DNA of 64,000 nucleotides, taken from assembly GCA_020634015.1 (NCBI GenBank), contig JACKCN010000001.1, positions 727,001 to 791,000 of the forward strand, written 5' to 3'. The position numbers and the translations under genes are program-made. Below are positions 51,762-60,616 of this stretch, one piece after another (position 1 is the first letter of the stretch; every line of letters begins with the position of its first letter). A model generated the notes under the pieces. That model was not told the origin of the DNA. It worked only from the letters and a program-made list of their open reading frames with translations, and ran no database searches. The stretch comes from Candidatus Delongbacteria bacterium (GTDB lineage: Bacteria; CAIWAD01).

Positions 51762-54359
51762 TCAATTGCTGACACTGAAGACCAAGCTGTGAATCACCTG
51801 ATCACTTTCCAGATGTGTGAGTCGTAGTTGATAGTCATCACCTTCAGGCAAATCCCAAGGAACACTCCAATAATACACCTGCTGTGTTCCAAAGTTGCTT
51901 CGGGATTCAAAGACTACTCTTTCTGGTTGTGATGCCAAGAGAAGCTCCAATTGCACAGTGCCATTCAACCAACCAGTATTCCAAACAATTGTACCCATTG
52001 CTCCAGGTGCCCAGACAGTTGTGTTGTCTGGCTCGAGAATCCTGAAGTCAGGTCTCAGTACAAAGCGCTCACTTTGAAACTGAAATCCCGTCTCTAGATG
52101 ATCCAATCGAATCCAGCAAGTCGGACTTGTAAAATTGCTGCAAGGCACAGTCCAGACATATATACCTGTGTTTAGTATGCCTTCGGCAATGACTGTTTGA
52201 TGTGGACTACTCATCAATGTCAAGGACACAGTTCCGCCAAAATCCATCGGATCCCATTGGATTTCCACATCGTGCTGACAGAGCTCCCAGATCGCATCCG
52301 AATCCGGACTCGTGATCGTCATACCCTGTACGATCCTGAATTCCTCACCCAGCGAGCTTTCACCAAGAGTATGATGATCAACCAGAATCTGGTACGTCGA
52401 ATCCGGCTCAATTTCTTCGTCCCTGACCCACAAGAAACTTCCATCATTATGCGTCAACGACCCCAAAGTATCGATCACAATACCATCGCGAAGCAAACCG
52501 ATCTCAACAAGCCCTCCCAACAGCCCAGTATCCCAGGAAATTGGATAGCTGATCAGGTTGTTCGCCCAAACTGTTTCCTGGTTTGGCACCAGAACAGCAA
52601 TCTGCCCCAGAACCGAAAACTCCGGACTCCAATAGACACCCCCTGACGAATGAATGATCTTCAAAACATAGTCCGTTTCCGGAGGCAAATCCTGAGGGAC
52701 AACATACTCGTCGAAAACTCCCGTGTTGGGGATCTGATTCGCGATTGGCGCCATGAAGATCGAGGACTGATGGTGAAGTTCCAGGGTCACCAGTCCACCC
52801 ATCCCACCTGTAATCCAGCGAATGGAAGTTGGCATTCCGATACGCCAGACTGTAGCACTGTTTGGTTCTGTAATCGTCAACTGGCCAGTTATGGTGAACT
52901 CTTCACTCAACACCTCAATACCGTGATCCAGAAACCTCACCCTTACCTGATAATCGCCCATTGGCATTGTTATAGGTATGAAAGCCTCATACATACCGGA
53001 ATTTGATGCTGAAGGCGTGACCAGATGCGCCAGAATGCCATTCTGAAGCAGTTCAATTCGCACAGCGCCACCCAGCGTTTCCCCTGCCCAACGAACCCAA
53101 TGCTCCCCAGGCTGCCAGACGACGGCGGATTCCGGTTGAGTCACAGCTGGTGGCTCTGAGATCGTGAAACTGGAGGAGGATACATCTTCCCCGGATTCAA
53201 AAGGACGGATCCTGATCCTGTAATTCCGTCTTGATTCCAACGTGGCTCGAATCTCCCACTGATAGAAGCCAGAATCAAATGACACACTGTCAGCAATCAC
53301 CTCCACGGAATTCTGGTTCCCCTGATAAAGGGAAATACTTGCATGGCCTGTATACTCCAGTGCCTCCCAAAGTATGTCCACCGTATCACCAGTGAACCAA
53401 AGCGTCTCCTCGTTGGGAACGGTGATCTCGAAGCGCTCCAGTATGGTGAATTGCGGACTGATTGAAACTGACCCGCTCAATAGGTGTTCCATTCGAATGG
53501 AGTAGGTGGAATCCTCGGCGAGTCCTTCTGGCAGGCTGAAGTAACCCTCGCCATCATTGTATGCTCTGGTCGCCAGTGTATCGCGTATGATGTTGTCATG
53601 CAGCAGAATAATACGCACATCGTCTCCAAGATTCCCTGTCTCCCATTCAATTCGCGGCTCCCACCAGGATCTCCATACAGTATCTTCATCGGGGATAACT
53701 AGTTTTATCGGTCGTGCTATATAAAACAAAGAGCTTTCGCCCCAAGTCCCGTTGGAGTGGTTGACAACCAAGGTTCGATAACTGTTGCTAACAAGGCTGT
53801 CGGCGATTTCCCACAGGAATAGTCCGTGATCCTCCAACTCTTGGGCAAGTTCAATGGAAGTATAATCTGAAATCTTCAGCTCAATGGAGACTGTCCCCGT
53901 GCTGTCTCCCACATTCCAGACGACAGGAATGCTCCTACCATCTGCCAGCAAGTATCTTGATTCATTGACGATTTCTACACGCAGCCTTGCCAGGATAGAA
54001 AACTCGGCACTTCTGTATTCCCTTGCAGCAGAAGTAATCACAACGTGATACTTCAAACTCAGGTCAAGATTTTCCGGCAAACTTGATTCTTCGGAATACC
54101 AGGAACCATTATTGTTGGTAGCATTCGATGTCAGCAGAATTCTGTTTTCCGCTGAATCCTCCAATTCTATCATCAAATTATGATCCCTGGAAACTCCATC
54201 ACTTTTCCATCGAATCCTGGGAATTCCTTCTTCGTGGATCCATACTGTGGATTCACTTGGACTGAGGATCACCAGGTTCTCTTGTTCGTCTTCGTCACAG
54301 GAGCAAATGAGCAAGAAGAGAACCAGGATGTTCAACAATCGGATGCAGTATTGTTTCAT
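51762..54359 (-). CDS. Lipoprotein with nine Kre9/Knh1-like Ig-type modules
   Basis: An 865-residue lipoprotein: a signal peptide with lipobox LLICSC (Cys at about 20), then nine modules of about 90-95 residues. Each starts with a 'P-ETVW' strand (e.g. EPNSATVW, VPNQETVW, EPDNTTVW), then 'I-W', 'GG-V-IEL', and ends with a 'Y-I-I-H...S-EF' strand. This is the Ser-Thr-rich/Kre9-Knh1 Ig-like fold known from fungal cell-wall proteins and present in surface proteins of several bacterial phyla. The ATG at 54359 has only a weak ribosome site. It lies 62 bases after the paralogous six-module gene, so both share one transcript. AT-rich relative to the genome. Function unknown; surface adhesion or matrix is inferred. 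Confidence 0.8.
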   Translation of the reverse strand: MKQYCIRLLNILVLFLLICSCDEDEQENLVILSPSESTVWIHEEGIPRIRWKSDGVSRDHNLMIELEDSAENRILLTSNATNNNGSWYSEESSLPENLDLSLKYHVVITSAAREYRSAEFSILARLRVEIVNESRYLLADGRSIPVVWNVGDSTGTVSIELKISDYTSIELAQELEDHGLFLWEIADSLVSNSYRTLVVNHSNGTWGESSLFYIARPIKLVIPDEDTVWRSWWEPRIEWETGNLGDDVRIILLHDNIIRDTLATRAYNDGEGYFSLPEGLAEDSTYSIRMEHLLSGSVSISPQFTILERFEITVPNEETLWFTGDTVDILWEALEYTGHASISLYQGNQNSVEVIADSVSFDSGFYQWEIRATLESRRNYRIRIRPFESGEDVSSSSFTISEPPAVTQPESAVVWQPGEHWVRWAGETLGGAVRIELLQNGILAHLVTPSASNSGMYEAFIPITMPMGDYQVRVRFLDHGIEVLSEEFTITGQLTITEPNSATVWRIGMPTSIRWITGGMGGLVTLELHHQSSIFMAPIANQIPNTGVFDEYVVPQDLPPETDYVLKIIHSSGGVYWSPEFSVLGQIAVLVPNQETVWANNLISYPISWDTGLLGGLVEIGLLRDGIVIDTLGSLTHNDGSFLWVRDEEIEPDSTYQILVDHHTLGESSLGEEFRIVQGMTITSPDSDAIWELCQHDVEIQWDPMDFGGTVSLTLMSSPHQTVIAEGILNTGIYVWTVPCSNFTSPTCWIRLDHLETGFQFQSERFVLRPDFRILEPDNTTVWAPGAMGTIVWNTGWLNGTVQLELLLASQPERVVFESRSNFGTQQVYYWSVPWDLPEGDDYQLRLTHLESDQVIHSLVFSVSN

Positions 54360-54421
54360 GGTTCCGCAAACACTCCTGACCAAGAGATGCCAACTAACAC
54401 AATACGATTGAAAAATGTTCA

Positions 54422-56197
54422 TTACTCAATACGGTAGTCCTCGCTGAATATCGTGCGACCGGATTCGTGCACAATACGTACACTGTAATCATCCGAGGCC
54501 ATGATTGACTCTGGCACAACTCCCCATATCAGCGAACCGGAATTTGGGGTTTCTGGTGCGATCATGCAGCAGAACTCTTGTTCGCGAAAGAGTTCGATCG
54601 TCACGTATCCATCCATCCAGGCCGTGTTCCATCGAATCTCGACATTCTCCTGCCCACGGCTCCAGATAGTGCTGTCGTCAGGCAACACGACTTCGAATGC
54701 CGATGCAATGGAGAAATAGTCACTGAATTCAGTCCACGAATTGTACTCAAGGTGAGTGATCCTGATCCTGTATTGCGTGGATGCAATCAACGCTGAGGGC
54801 ACATCGAAAGAGGACAGACTACCGCTGTTGCTTGTTGAACCTGAAATCAGGTGCGCCAGTGTATCCCCCAAGAACAGTTCCAGCCGAACGCCACCACCCA
54901 GATCTCCCGATCCCCAAGCAATGTGGACATTCTGCTCTCCCAGCTCCCAGACTGTGGATGAATCTGGCTCCAGAACTGAAAACCGGTCTGCAATTGTAAA
55001 TCGGCTTCCCAGGGAAGTCATGCCGCCATTCAAGCAGGTGAGTTTTACCTTGTAGTAATCGGCATTATAGCCAGAGTCAGGGAGTTTCCAGTAGTACTCG
55101 CCGGTATTGGCAAGAGAATCCGCAATCGGTGTGTCGTAGTTGTTGCGCCCGAATTCCAGGCGAATCGGACTACGCAAGGAGTCCTGAGCCCATGTGATCA
55201 GCACAGAGTCCTGCCCCCAGAAGAGGACCGTATCCATAGCCGGGCTGAGCACCTGCACGGACTCTGTGATCGTGAAAGGCTGGCTGTAGGAGAAGACGCC
55301 GGTTTCTGCATGTGTGATTCGCACACGGTAGTCGCCCGCCAAAAGCAAATCCCCTGGGACATCCCACGATGAGAATTGGCCATCGTTACTCGTCGAAGAG
55401 TAACTTATTTGTCTTACCCGGTGCCCCTGACGATACAGATCCAAGTACACATATCCTTCTGAATCACCGGAATCCCAATAAATGTCAACATATCTCTGAG
55501 AGACACCAAGAACAGTATTGGAATCAGGGAAGGTGATACTCAAGGGTGATCCGATTGAGAAGTTTTTGCTGAATCCAATCAATTCCGCATTCTTGAGGAT
55601 GCGCAGTCTATAGTCTCCTGCAGCGGGAAGCAGAATCGGGACTTCCCAATTATCCAAGCTTCCCGTATTCTCAGTGGAATCCGCAATCGTCAGATAATTT
55701 TCATTTCCCTTCCAGAGCTCAATCCTGACGTATCCGCCAGCTTCCTGAGAATCCCACCGAATCTGTGTATTCGCCTCGCCGGGAGTCCAAATTGTTTCTT
55801 CTCCAGGTTCGAAAATTTCCATGGCCGCGGCGATGGAAAACTCATCGCTGAGGTACTGTTCATCCGAGCGAGTTATCCGGATTCTGTAGCCGCTATCGAC
55901 TTCCAGACCTCCGGACAGGTCGAATTCATTGTAGTGCCCTATATCATCTGCATTCTCACTGATCAAATCGACAGGCTCACCGCCATAGACGAGCTGGATC
56001 AGCAAGTCCTCATCAGGCAGTTCGCTGTACCAGATTATGGGGAGATCTGTCCCATAGAGCGGCCATACTGTCGCATGATTGGGTTCCAGAATCCGTATGG
56101 CCTCATGCCTATTGCTGTCTTCCGTATCACAGGCGGTGATGCAGAACAGAATCACGCTTAGAGTTGACAGCGCCTTCATCACTGAAATCAGCTTCAT
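54422..56197 (-). CDS. Lipoprotein with six Kre9/Knh1-like Ig-type modules
   Basis: A 591-residue lipoprotein. The signal (MKLISVMKALSTLSVILFCITAC) has a lipobox at CITAC. Six modules of about 92 residues follow, starting LEPNHATVW, FEPGEETIW, FPDSNTVL, LSPAMDTVL, LEPDSSTVW and LPDDSTIW, with the same strand pattern as the downstream nine-module protein; the two are paralogues. The ATG at 56197 has AGGAGA. A sigma-54-like promoter lies 288 bases upstream. No enzymatic motif is seen. Lipid anchoring in the outer membrane with surface exposure is the likely fate. Confidence 0.8.
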   Translation of the reverse strand: MKLISVMKALSTLSVILFCITACDTEDSNRHEAIRILEPNHATVWPLYGTDLPIIWYSELPDEDLLIQLVYGGEPVDLISENADDIGHYNEFDLSGGLEVDSGYRIRITRSDEQYLSDEFSIAAAMEIFEPGEETIWTPGEANTQIRWDSQEAGGYVRIELWKGNENYLTIADSTENTGSLDNWEVPILLPAAGDYRLRILKNAELIGFSKNFSIGSPLSITFPDSNTVLGVSQRYVDIYWDSGDSEGYVYLDLYRQGHRVRQISYSSTSNDGQFSSWDVPGDLLLAGDYRVRITHAETGVFSYSQPFTITESVQVLSPAMDTVLFWGQDSVLITWAQDSLRSPIRLEFGRNNYDTPIADSLANTGEYYWKLPDSGYNADYYKVKLTCLNGGMTSLGSRFTIADRFSVLEPDSSTVWELGEQNVHIAWGSGDLGGGVRLELFLGDTLAHLISGSTSNSGSLSSFDVPSALIASTQYRIRITHLEYNSWTEFSDYFSIASAFEVVLPDDSTIWSRGQENVEIRWNTAWMDGYVTIELFREQEFCCMIAPETPNSGSLIWGVVPESIMASDDYSVRIVHESGRTIFSEDYRIE

Positions 56198-56608
56198 ATC
56201 ATATCTCCTGCGCAGAATTCGAAACAATACTCTCAAATGTTGACGCTGGGGATGTACTCTACGCCATGCATGCCCCGGGCCCAGACTTTCCAGACGGATG
56301 CACCAGTGGACATCCGCTTCCGACAGGGCCATGCTGGCGCCGAGGACTTTTTGGCGGCCTTTGGCGGTCACACACACAGCGGAAAGCACCGCACAATCTG
56401 TGCACAAGCCTCCCATGCGGACCCACTCGTGGTGGGCATCCAGTTCCAGTGGGCCAAGCACTGGAGGTGCCATACGGAACAGAAGGCAAGTGGCATGCCA
56501 ATGAAATCAGCTTTTGGGGGCCAGTCCTTCCGTGTTCCATTGCGGGAGAATTGCGTCACTCTGTAGCAAAAGACCCACAGAGTCCCGGATCAAGAGGGGT
56601 CGGAATCT
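56198..56608. other. Long leader/intergenic region, 410 bases
   Basis: Lies between the response regulator stop and the six-module lipoprotein ATG, all on the minus strand. It holds the sigma-54-like promoter at 56485-56500; the roughly 277 bases from there to the ATG would be an untranslated leader. GC content is higher here than in the lipoprotein genes. Open frames exist on both strands but none is conserved or has a ribosome site. Confidence 0.5.
56485..56500 (-). promoter_or_regulatory. Sigma-54-like promoter upstream of the lipoprotein operon
   Basis: On the minus strand the 16 bases read TGGCATGCCACTTGCC. This is close to the -24/-12 consensus TGGCACG-N4-TTGCW, with GG and GC 10 bases apart and 2 mismatches. 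It directs transcription towards the two lipoprotein genes, starting near 56474. Part of it (56491-56500) is a 10-base palindrome. Placed directly beside a sigma-54 activator gene, which supports a real promoter. Confidence 0.65.
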
Positions 56609-57994
56609 TCAGGCGGTGCCCCGGACCTCATAGATCTTCTTGCGGTCGACACCTGCCAGCTCTGCAGCTCGCTTGATGTTGCCCCCCGTCAACTCCACGA
56701 TGCGGTCAAAGTACTCCCGCTCCTTTGTGGTTTTGTACTCCTTCCAGGGCAAAATCTTGTCACTGTGTGTCGGCAACGGAAGTTCTTCGGCTTTTGGTTG
56801 CTGTGTGTGTTCTCCTGCGGGTGCAGGCAGGGCATTCTCGACCTGCCAGGCTTCGATGCCGATGGTTTTTGAGCGGGCGCAGATGTTCTTGATCCGGTAA
56901 TCCAGTTCGCGGATGTTTCCGGGCCAGTCGTGGCGCTGCAGGGCGCGCAAGGCATCCGGTGACAGCACATGCGCACGTCCGGGTTTTCCTGAGATGAACC
57001 GTGCCACGAAATAGTTCGCCAGCAAAGCGATGTCTTCGCTGCGCTCCCGCAAGGGTGGAAGGTGCAGCTCCAGGCCCTGGATCCGGTGCCACAGATCGGC
57101 GCGGAATTCGCCATTCTGGATTTTGGCGGGAATGTCCTGATTGGTCGCCACGATCAACCGCACACGGCTGTGGCGGGTTCTGTGTTCCCCAAGGACCGTG
57201 TACTCGCCGCTGTCCAGCACACGCAGCAGTTTCAACTGCACGTCGGGTTTGAGGTCCCCGAACTCATCCAGGAACAGGGTGCCCCCGTCCGCCAGTTCGA
57301 AAATGCCCTTCTGGTCCGCGATCGCATGGGTGAAGCTGCCCTTGAGATGTCCGAAGAGATGGCTTTCCGCCAGGCCTTCCGGGATGGTGGGACAGGTTAA
57401 TTCCATGAATGGCTTGTCACACAGGGGGCTGAGTTGGTGAATCAATCTGGCGGTGAGATTCTTGCCGCATCCGGTCTCTCCGGTGAGCAACACAGGAATG
57501 TCCAGTAGAGGGGCGAAGTCCCGGCAGATCTGCATGGTCTCGCGGAACGCCGCGCTGGCCCCAAGAACTTGCTCGGATGCCGGCAGGTCCGGATCAAAAC
57601 GATGGGGCAGCGCCCCCTTGGCTTCTTCCAATGCAGCCACCAGCGCAGATTCTGAAGCACTTTTTTCCAGATAGGTCACCATGCCTTGGCGGGAGGCATC
57701 GACGACCGTGCCGGAATCTCCCCGATGAGAAAGAAAGATGGCCGGATGAAGATGCCCCGCACGACGCAGTGCCTGCAACAGGTTTATACCCCCGTTCATA
57801 TCGCCGGGAAACTCCACATCCAGCAACAGGATGTCAGGCTGATGCAGCGTGATCCATCTTTCCACCTTCTCAAGATCCAGAAGGTAGGAGGACTCGTACC
57901 CGAGGCGCTTCAACAGTTTGACCGTTTCCCTGCAGGTCGTCACCTCATCATCCACGACAAGGACATGCAGACCGTTGGGCTGGAGAGTCGTCAA
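56609..57994 (-). CDS. NtrC-type sigma-54-dependent response regulator
   Basis: A 461-residue activator. The receiver domain (8-125) has the acidic pair Asp15/Asp16, phospho-acceptor Asp59 (ILLLDVEF) and Lys111. The AAA+ domain (about 140-380) has Walker A GETGCGKN (172-179), Walker B LFLDEF (240-245), and the Arg-finger segment FRADLWHRI. The sigma-54-contacting loop, normally GAFTGA, reads GSFTHA (219-224, bases 57323-57340); the essential Thr is kept. A Fis-type helix-turn-helix ends the protein (GNIKRAAELAGVDRKKIYEV). The start is TTG at 57994 with AAAGGAGA, overlapping the kinase stop (TTGA). Confidence 0.92.
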   Translation of the reverse strand: MTTLQPNGLHVLVVDDEVTTCRETVKLLKRLGYESSYLLDLEKVERWITLHQPDILLLDVEFPGDMNGGINLLQALRRAGHLHPAIFLSHRGDSGTVVDASRQGMVTYLEKSASESALVAALEEAKGALPHRFDPDLPASEQVLGASAAFRETMQICRDFAPLLDIPVLLTGETGCGKNLTARLIHQLSPLCDKPFMELTCPTIPEGLAESHLFGHLKGSFTHAIADQKGIFELADGGTLFLDEFGDLKPDVQLKLLRVLDSGEYTVLGEHRTRHSRVRLIVATNQDIPAKIQNGEFRADLWHRIQGLELHLPPLRERSEDIALLANYFVARFISGKPGRAHVLSPDALRALQRHDWPGNIRELDYRIKNICARSKTIGIEAWQVENALPAPAGEHTQQPKAEELPLPTHSDKILPWKEYKTTKEREYFDRIVELTGGNIKRAAELAGVDRKKIYEVRGTA

Positions 57995-60426
57995 TTGGGT
58001 CTCCTTTCAATGCCGGCTTTCATACTGGCGGGGGGCTCCAGAGGCAAACGCACCAGCATCACAGTTCCGGCAGGGCTGCTGTGTTCCACCTGGATCTCAC
58101 CGCCATGAATCCTGGCGATTCCCCTGGCGAAGTACAGACCATACCCAAGACCTGTGGACTTGGTGGTACGTCCTGGAGTCCAGATGTCAGCCAGCATTTC
58201 AGGGGCGATCCCGGGGCCGGTATCCGAGACCCGGATTTCCAGAAACTCGTTGGCACTGCACAGGTTCACGGAAAGCTTTCCTTTGCGGATCATCGCTTCC
58301 AGTGCATTGGCGACAACCACATCCAGCATGGCACGCAGCGACGCCAGGGAACCGCACACGGCAGGGACTGCGGAAGGCTGCTCCTTGAGCAATTCAATGC
58401 CGGACATGTTCTCCAGATGCAGATCGGCCAGTACGCTGTCCACAAGTGTTGCCGGATCAATCCACTGCCACTTGGCATCCACGCGCACGAGGGCGATGAA
58501 GTTCGTGATCCGTTGGTCCAGATTGAGCACGGACAGGCGGATCGATTCCAGGGAATCCCGCGCCTCGGCGGCAACCAGCGGGTCTGATTGCTCCAGCAGC
58601 GCCAGCACATTCCCTTCGGCACGCTGGATTGCCGTCAGCGGTTGGCGCATGTTGTGCCCAAGACTGCGGCTGAGTGCCACAAGATGAGTCAGCTCCTGCT
58701 GGGTGATGCTGGCCGATTCGTCCACCCCAAGCAAAGCCCGGCCAAAGTGACGGCCCTGTATGCTCAAACCGCGTATTGTCCAGCGTATCCACCGGTTACG
58801 GACTTTTTGGAGAACGGGTTCGTCGGATTCCGTGCAGAGTTTGAGAACTTCGCCAATCGTACCAGAATCCGTATCGCGCAGGAAGCACTCGTTTGCAAAA
58901 AGCAAGCGCCCATTTGGATCGAAGATCCCCACCGCTTCGCTGCCACTGTCCACAATACTGCGCAGAATGCGCTCCTGCAGGCTGATCCTGCGACTAAGCG
59001 AAGCAAGCAACACCAGAAAAGCAAGCAGCCCTGTCACCGGCGTTGCAGGGTTCTCCAGCACTCGATTCGGCCACGGAACGGAATCGAAGCGAAAACTGAG
59101 AATCATGGAAGGTAGCGCCACATGCAGTCGTGCCTCTGCCAGCCCATTCACTGCCCGCTCGATGGTGGGAAACTCAAACTGGTCTTTGAGAGGAATCCGC
59201 GCCAGCATGCGGCCCCGCTTGTCATGCACACTCATATAGTTCGCTTCATTGAAACGTATCCAGAAGCCGTCTCTGGGAAGTAGCCTGTCTCCATTCTCCA
59301 GTTGAATTCTGCCAACTTCCCGGAGAGTCCAACTCGTTCCGTCCAGGTAGCTCACAATCCCCTGATTGAAAGCCAGGTACACACCCGCGGAATCGACAAG
59401 CGTATTTTGAATCAGGTCTTCGATCCACCAAGTGGCCTCGAATTCATTCGTCCAACTGTCCCAGATTGCTGCATTGGCTCCAAGACTGTCTTCAAGCAGC
59501 ATCCCATGCTTGGTGGTCAACAATGCGTGTCGTCTGTCCTGAAGCGGTTGTATGAAAAGGCTTGAGCAATCGGGCCCAAAGTCCCGAAGAAAGATGAATC
59601 CTGAGTCCGGGTCGAACAGGAACAACCTGGCACGATCATCAGCAATCCCACCCAATGTGTTCCCATTGTGTGGAGCAGAACTTCCCATGGCCCACAGAAT
59701 TCGTCCTTCGGGTCCGCGAAGCCAATTGTTCTGATTCAGGCTTGGTGTCAATCCACTGGGATATTCAATTCGCTTTTCCGGAAAGTCAGGATCCAGCACA
59801 ATCCCGCCGCGCCAACCGTTGAAATGTGAATCAATCTTGAGATACACGCATGGGATGCCGCCGCGCATCATCGTCACAGCACCGGCGATCATTGGGCGAT
59901 GCAGCTTGTCGAAGACCGGCCAGTCGGGGCCCGCCAAAGGTCCCGACCAATCAACCGTGTGTCCATCTCGGTAAAATGTCCTCAGGTTCAGTCGTACATC
60001 CAACGAATCCTTGGCATCGGTCAATGCGGCCAGAATCACTCGATTCGAGTCGAGTTTCGTGGCATATGGATACGGCAGAATATCCGATCCGCTGAAATAG
60101 AATTGCTGTGTCGGGTTCGGCGATCCTGAATGACGTGTTTCGAGTGAGAATGACGCCTGTTCGAATTTCGTCCGGGATTCGCGCAAACGGTCCAACCAAC
60201 CATCGAAGTCCACATCCGCGAATACTGCTTCGCCATTCAGTACGGAAGTGTCCACCTGAACAGCCTTGAATGGAGCCCCAGGATTCACAAAGATTTCGGC
60301 CATCAGGCCAACCATGAATGCCACCATGGTACAAACCAGCAGACCGAGCAGAAGATGCCGACGGAAGCCCTCCAGGAAGAAGCGCTGCTTCCAGTAGTGC
60401 CTTTTCAGGGAGCGCAACCAGTTCAT
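57991..60426 (-). CDS. Membrane histidine kinase with large extracytoplasmic sensor domain
   Basis: An 811-residue sensor kinase. TM1 spans about 24-46 (LLLGLLVCTMVAFMVGLMAEIF) and TM2 about 462-480. The 410 residues between them form a large extracytoplasmic domain with repeated Trp/Asp-Gly strands suggesting a beta-propeller (e.g. GPEGRILWAMGSS, DGTSWTLREVG). A PAS-like domain (about 495-560) precedes the dimer helix with phospho-acceptor His591 (SLGHNMRQPLTAIQRAEG). The catalytic domain follows with an N box, VSDTGPGIAPEML and GLGYGLYFARGIARIHGG. ATG at 60426 (60471 possible). The stop overlaps its cognate regulator. Confidence 0.9.
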   Translation of the reverse strand: MNWLRSLKRHYWKQRFFLEGFRRHLLLGLLVCTMVAFMVGLMAEIFVNPGAPFKAVQVDTSVLNGEAVFADVDFDGWLDRLRESRTKFEQASFSLETRHSGSPNPTQQFYFSGSDILPYPYATKLDSNRVILAALTDAKDSLDVRLNLRTFYRDGHTVDWSGPLAGPDWPVFDKLHRPMIAGAVTMMRGGIPCVYLKIDSHFNGWRGGIVLDPDFPEKRIEYPSGLTPSLNQNNWLRGPEGRILWAMGSSAPHNGNTLGGIADDRARLFLFDPDSGFIFLRDFGPDCSSLFIQPLQDRRHALLTTKHGMLLEDSLGANAAIWDSWTNEFEATWWIEDLIQNTLVDSAGVYLAFNQGIVSYLDGTSWTLREVGRIQLENGDRLLPRDGFWIRFNEANYMSVHDKRGRMLARIPLKDQFEFPTIERAVNGLAEARLHVALPSMILSFRFDSVPWPNRVLENPATPVTGLLAFLVLLASLSRRISLQERILRSIVDSGSEAVGIFDPNGRLLFANECFLRDTDSGTIGEVLKLCTESDEPVLQKVRNRWIRWTIRGLSIQGRHFGRALLGVDESASITQQELTHLVALSRSLGHNMRQPLTAIQRAEGNVLALLEQSDPLVAAEARDSLESIRLSVLNLDQRITNFIALVRVDAKWQWIDPATLVDSVLADLHLENMSGIELLKEQPSAVPAVCGSLASLRAMLDVVVANALEAMIRKGKLSVNLCSANEFLEIRVSDTGPGIAPEMLADIWTPGRTTKSTGLGYGLYFARGIARIHGGEIQVEHSSPAGTVMLVRLPLEPPASMKAGIERRPN

Positions 60427-60616
60427 GGTCGTGCCCTGTGGATCACTCCTGTCCGTTCCATTCACCAGCATTCACCAACCATGCTCATGTTGTGATTCTC
60501 CTACAGCGATCCTGCGACAAGTCCCAATCACAGCTTGAACCGCATTGAACACCCTGGACCATTCTTCGTACAGTGCGAAAACCGGGCCTGTCATTCCCCA
60601 GCCCACGAACAGCTCA

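Noticed and set aside
56237..56566. A 109-codon plus-strand frame in the lipoprotein leader
   Set aside because: No ribosome site and no recognisable motif; it lies in the expected leader of the lipoprotein transcript.
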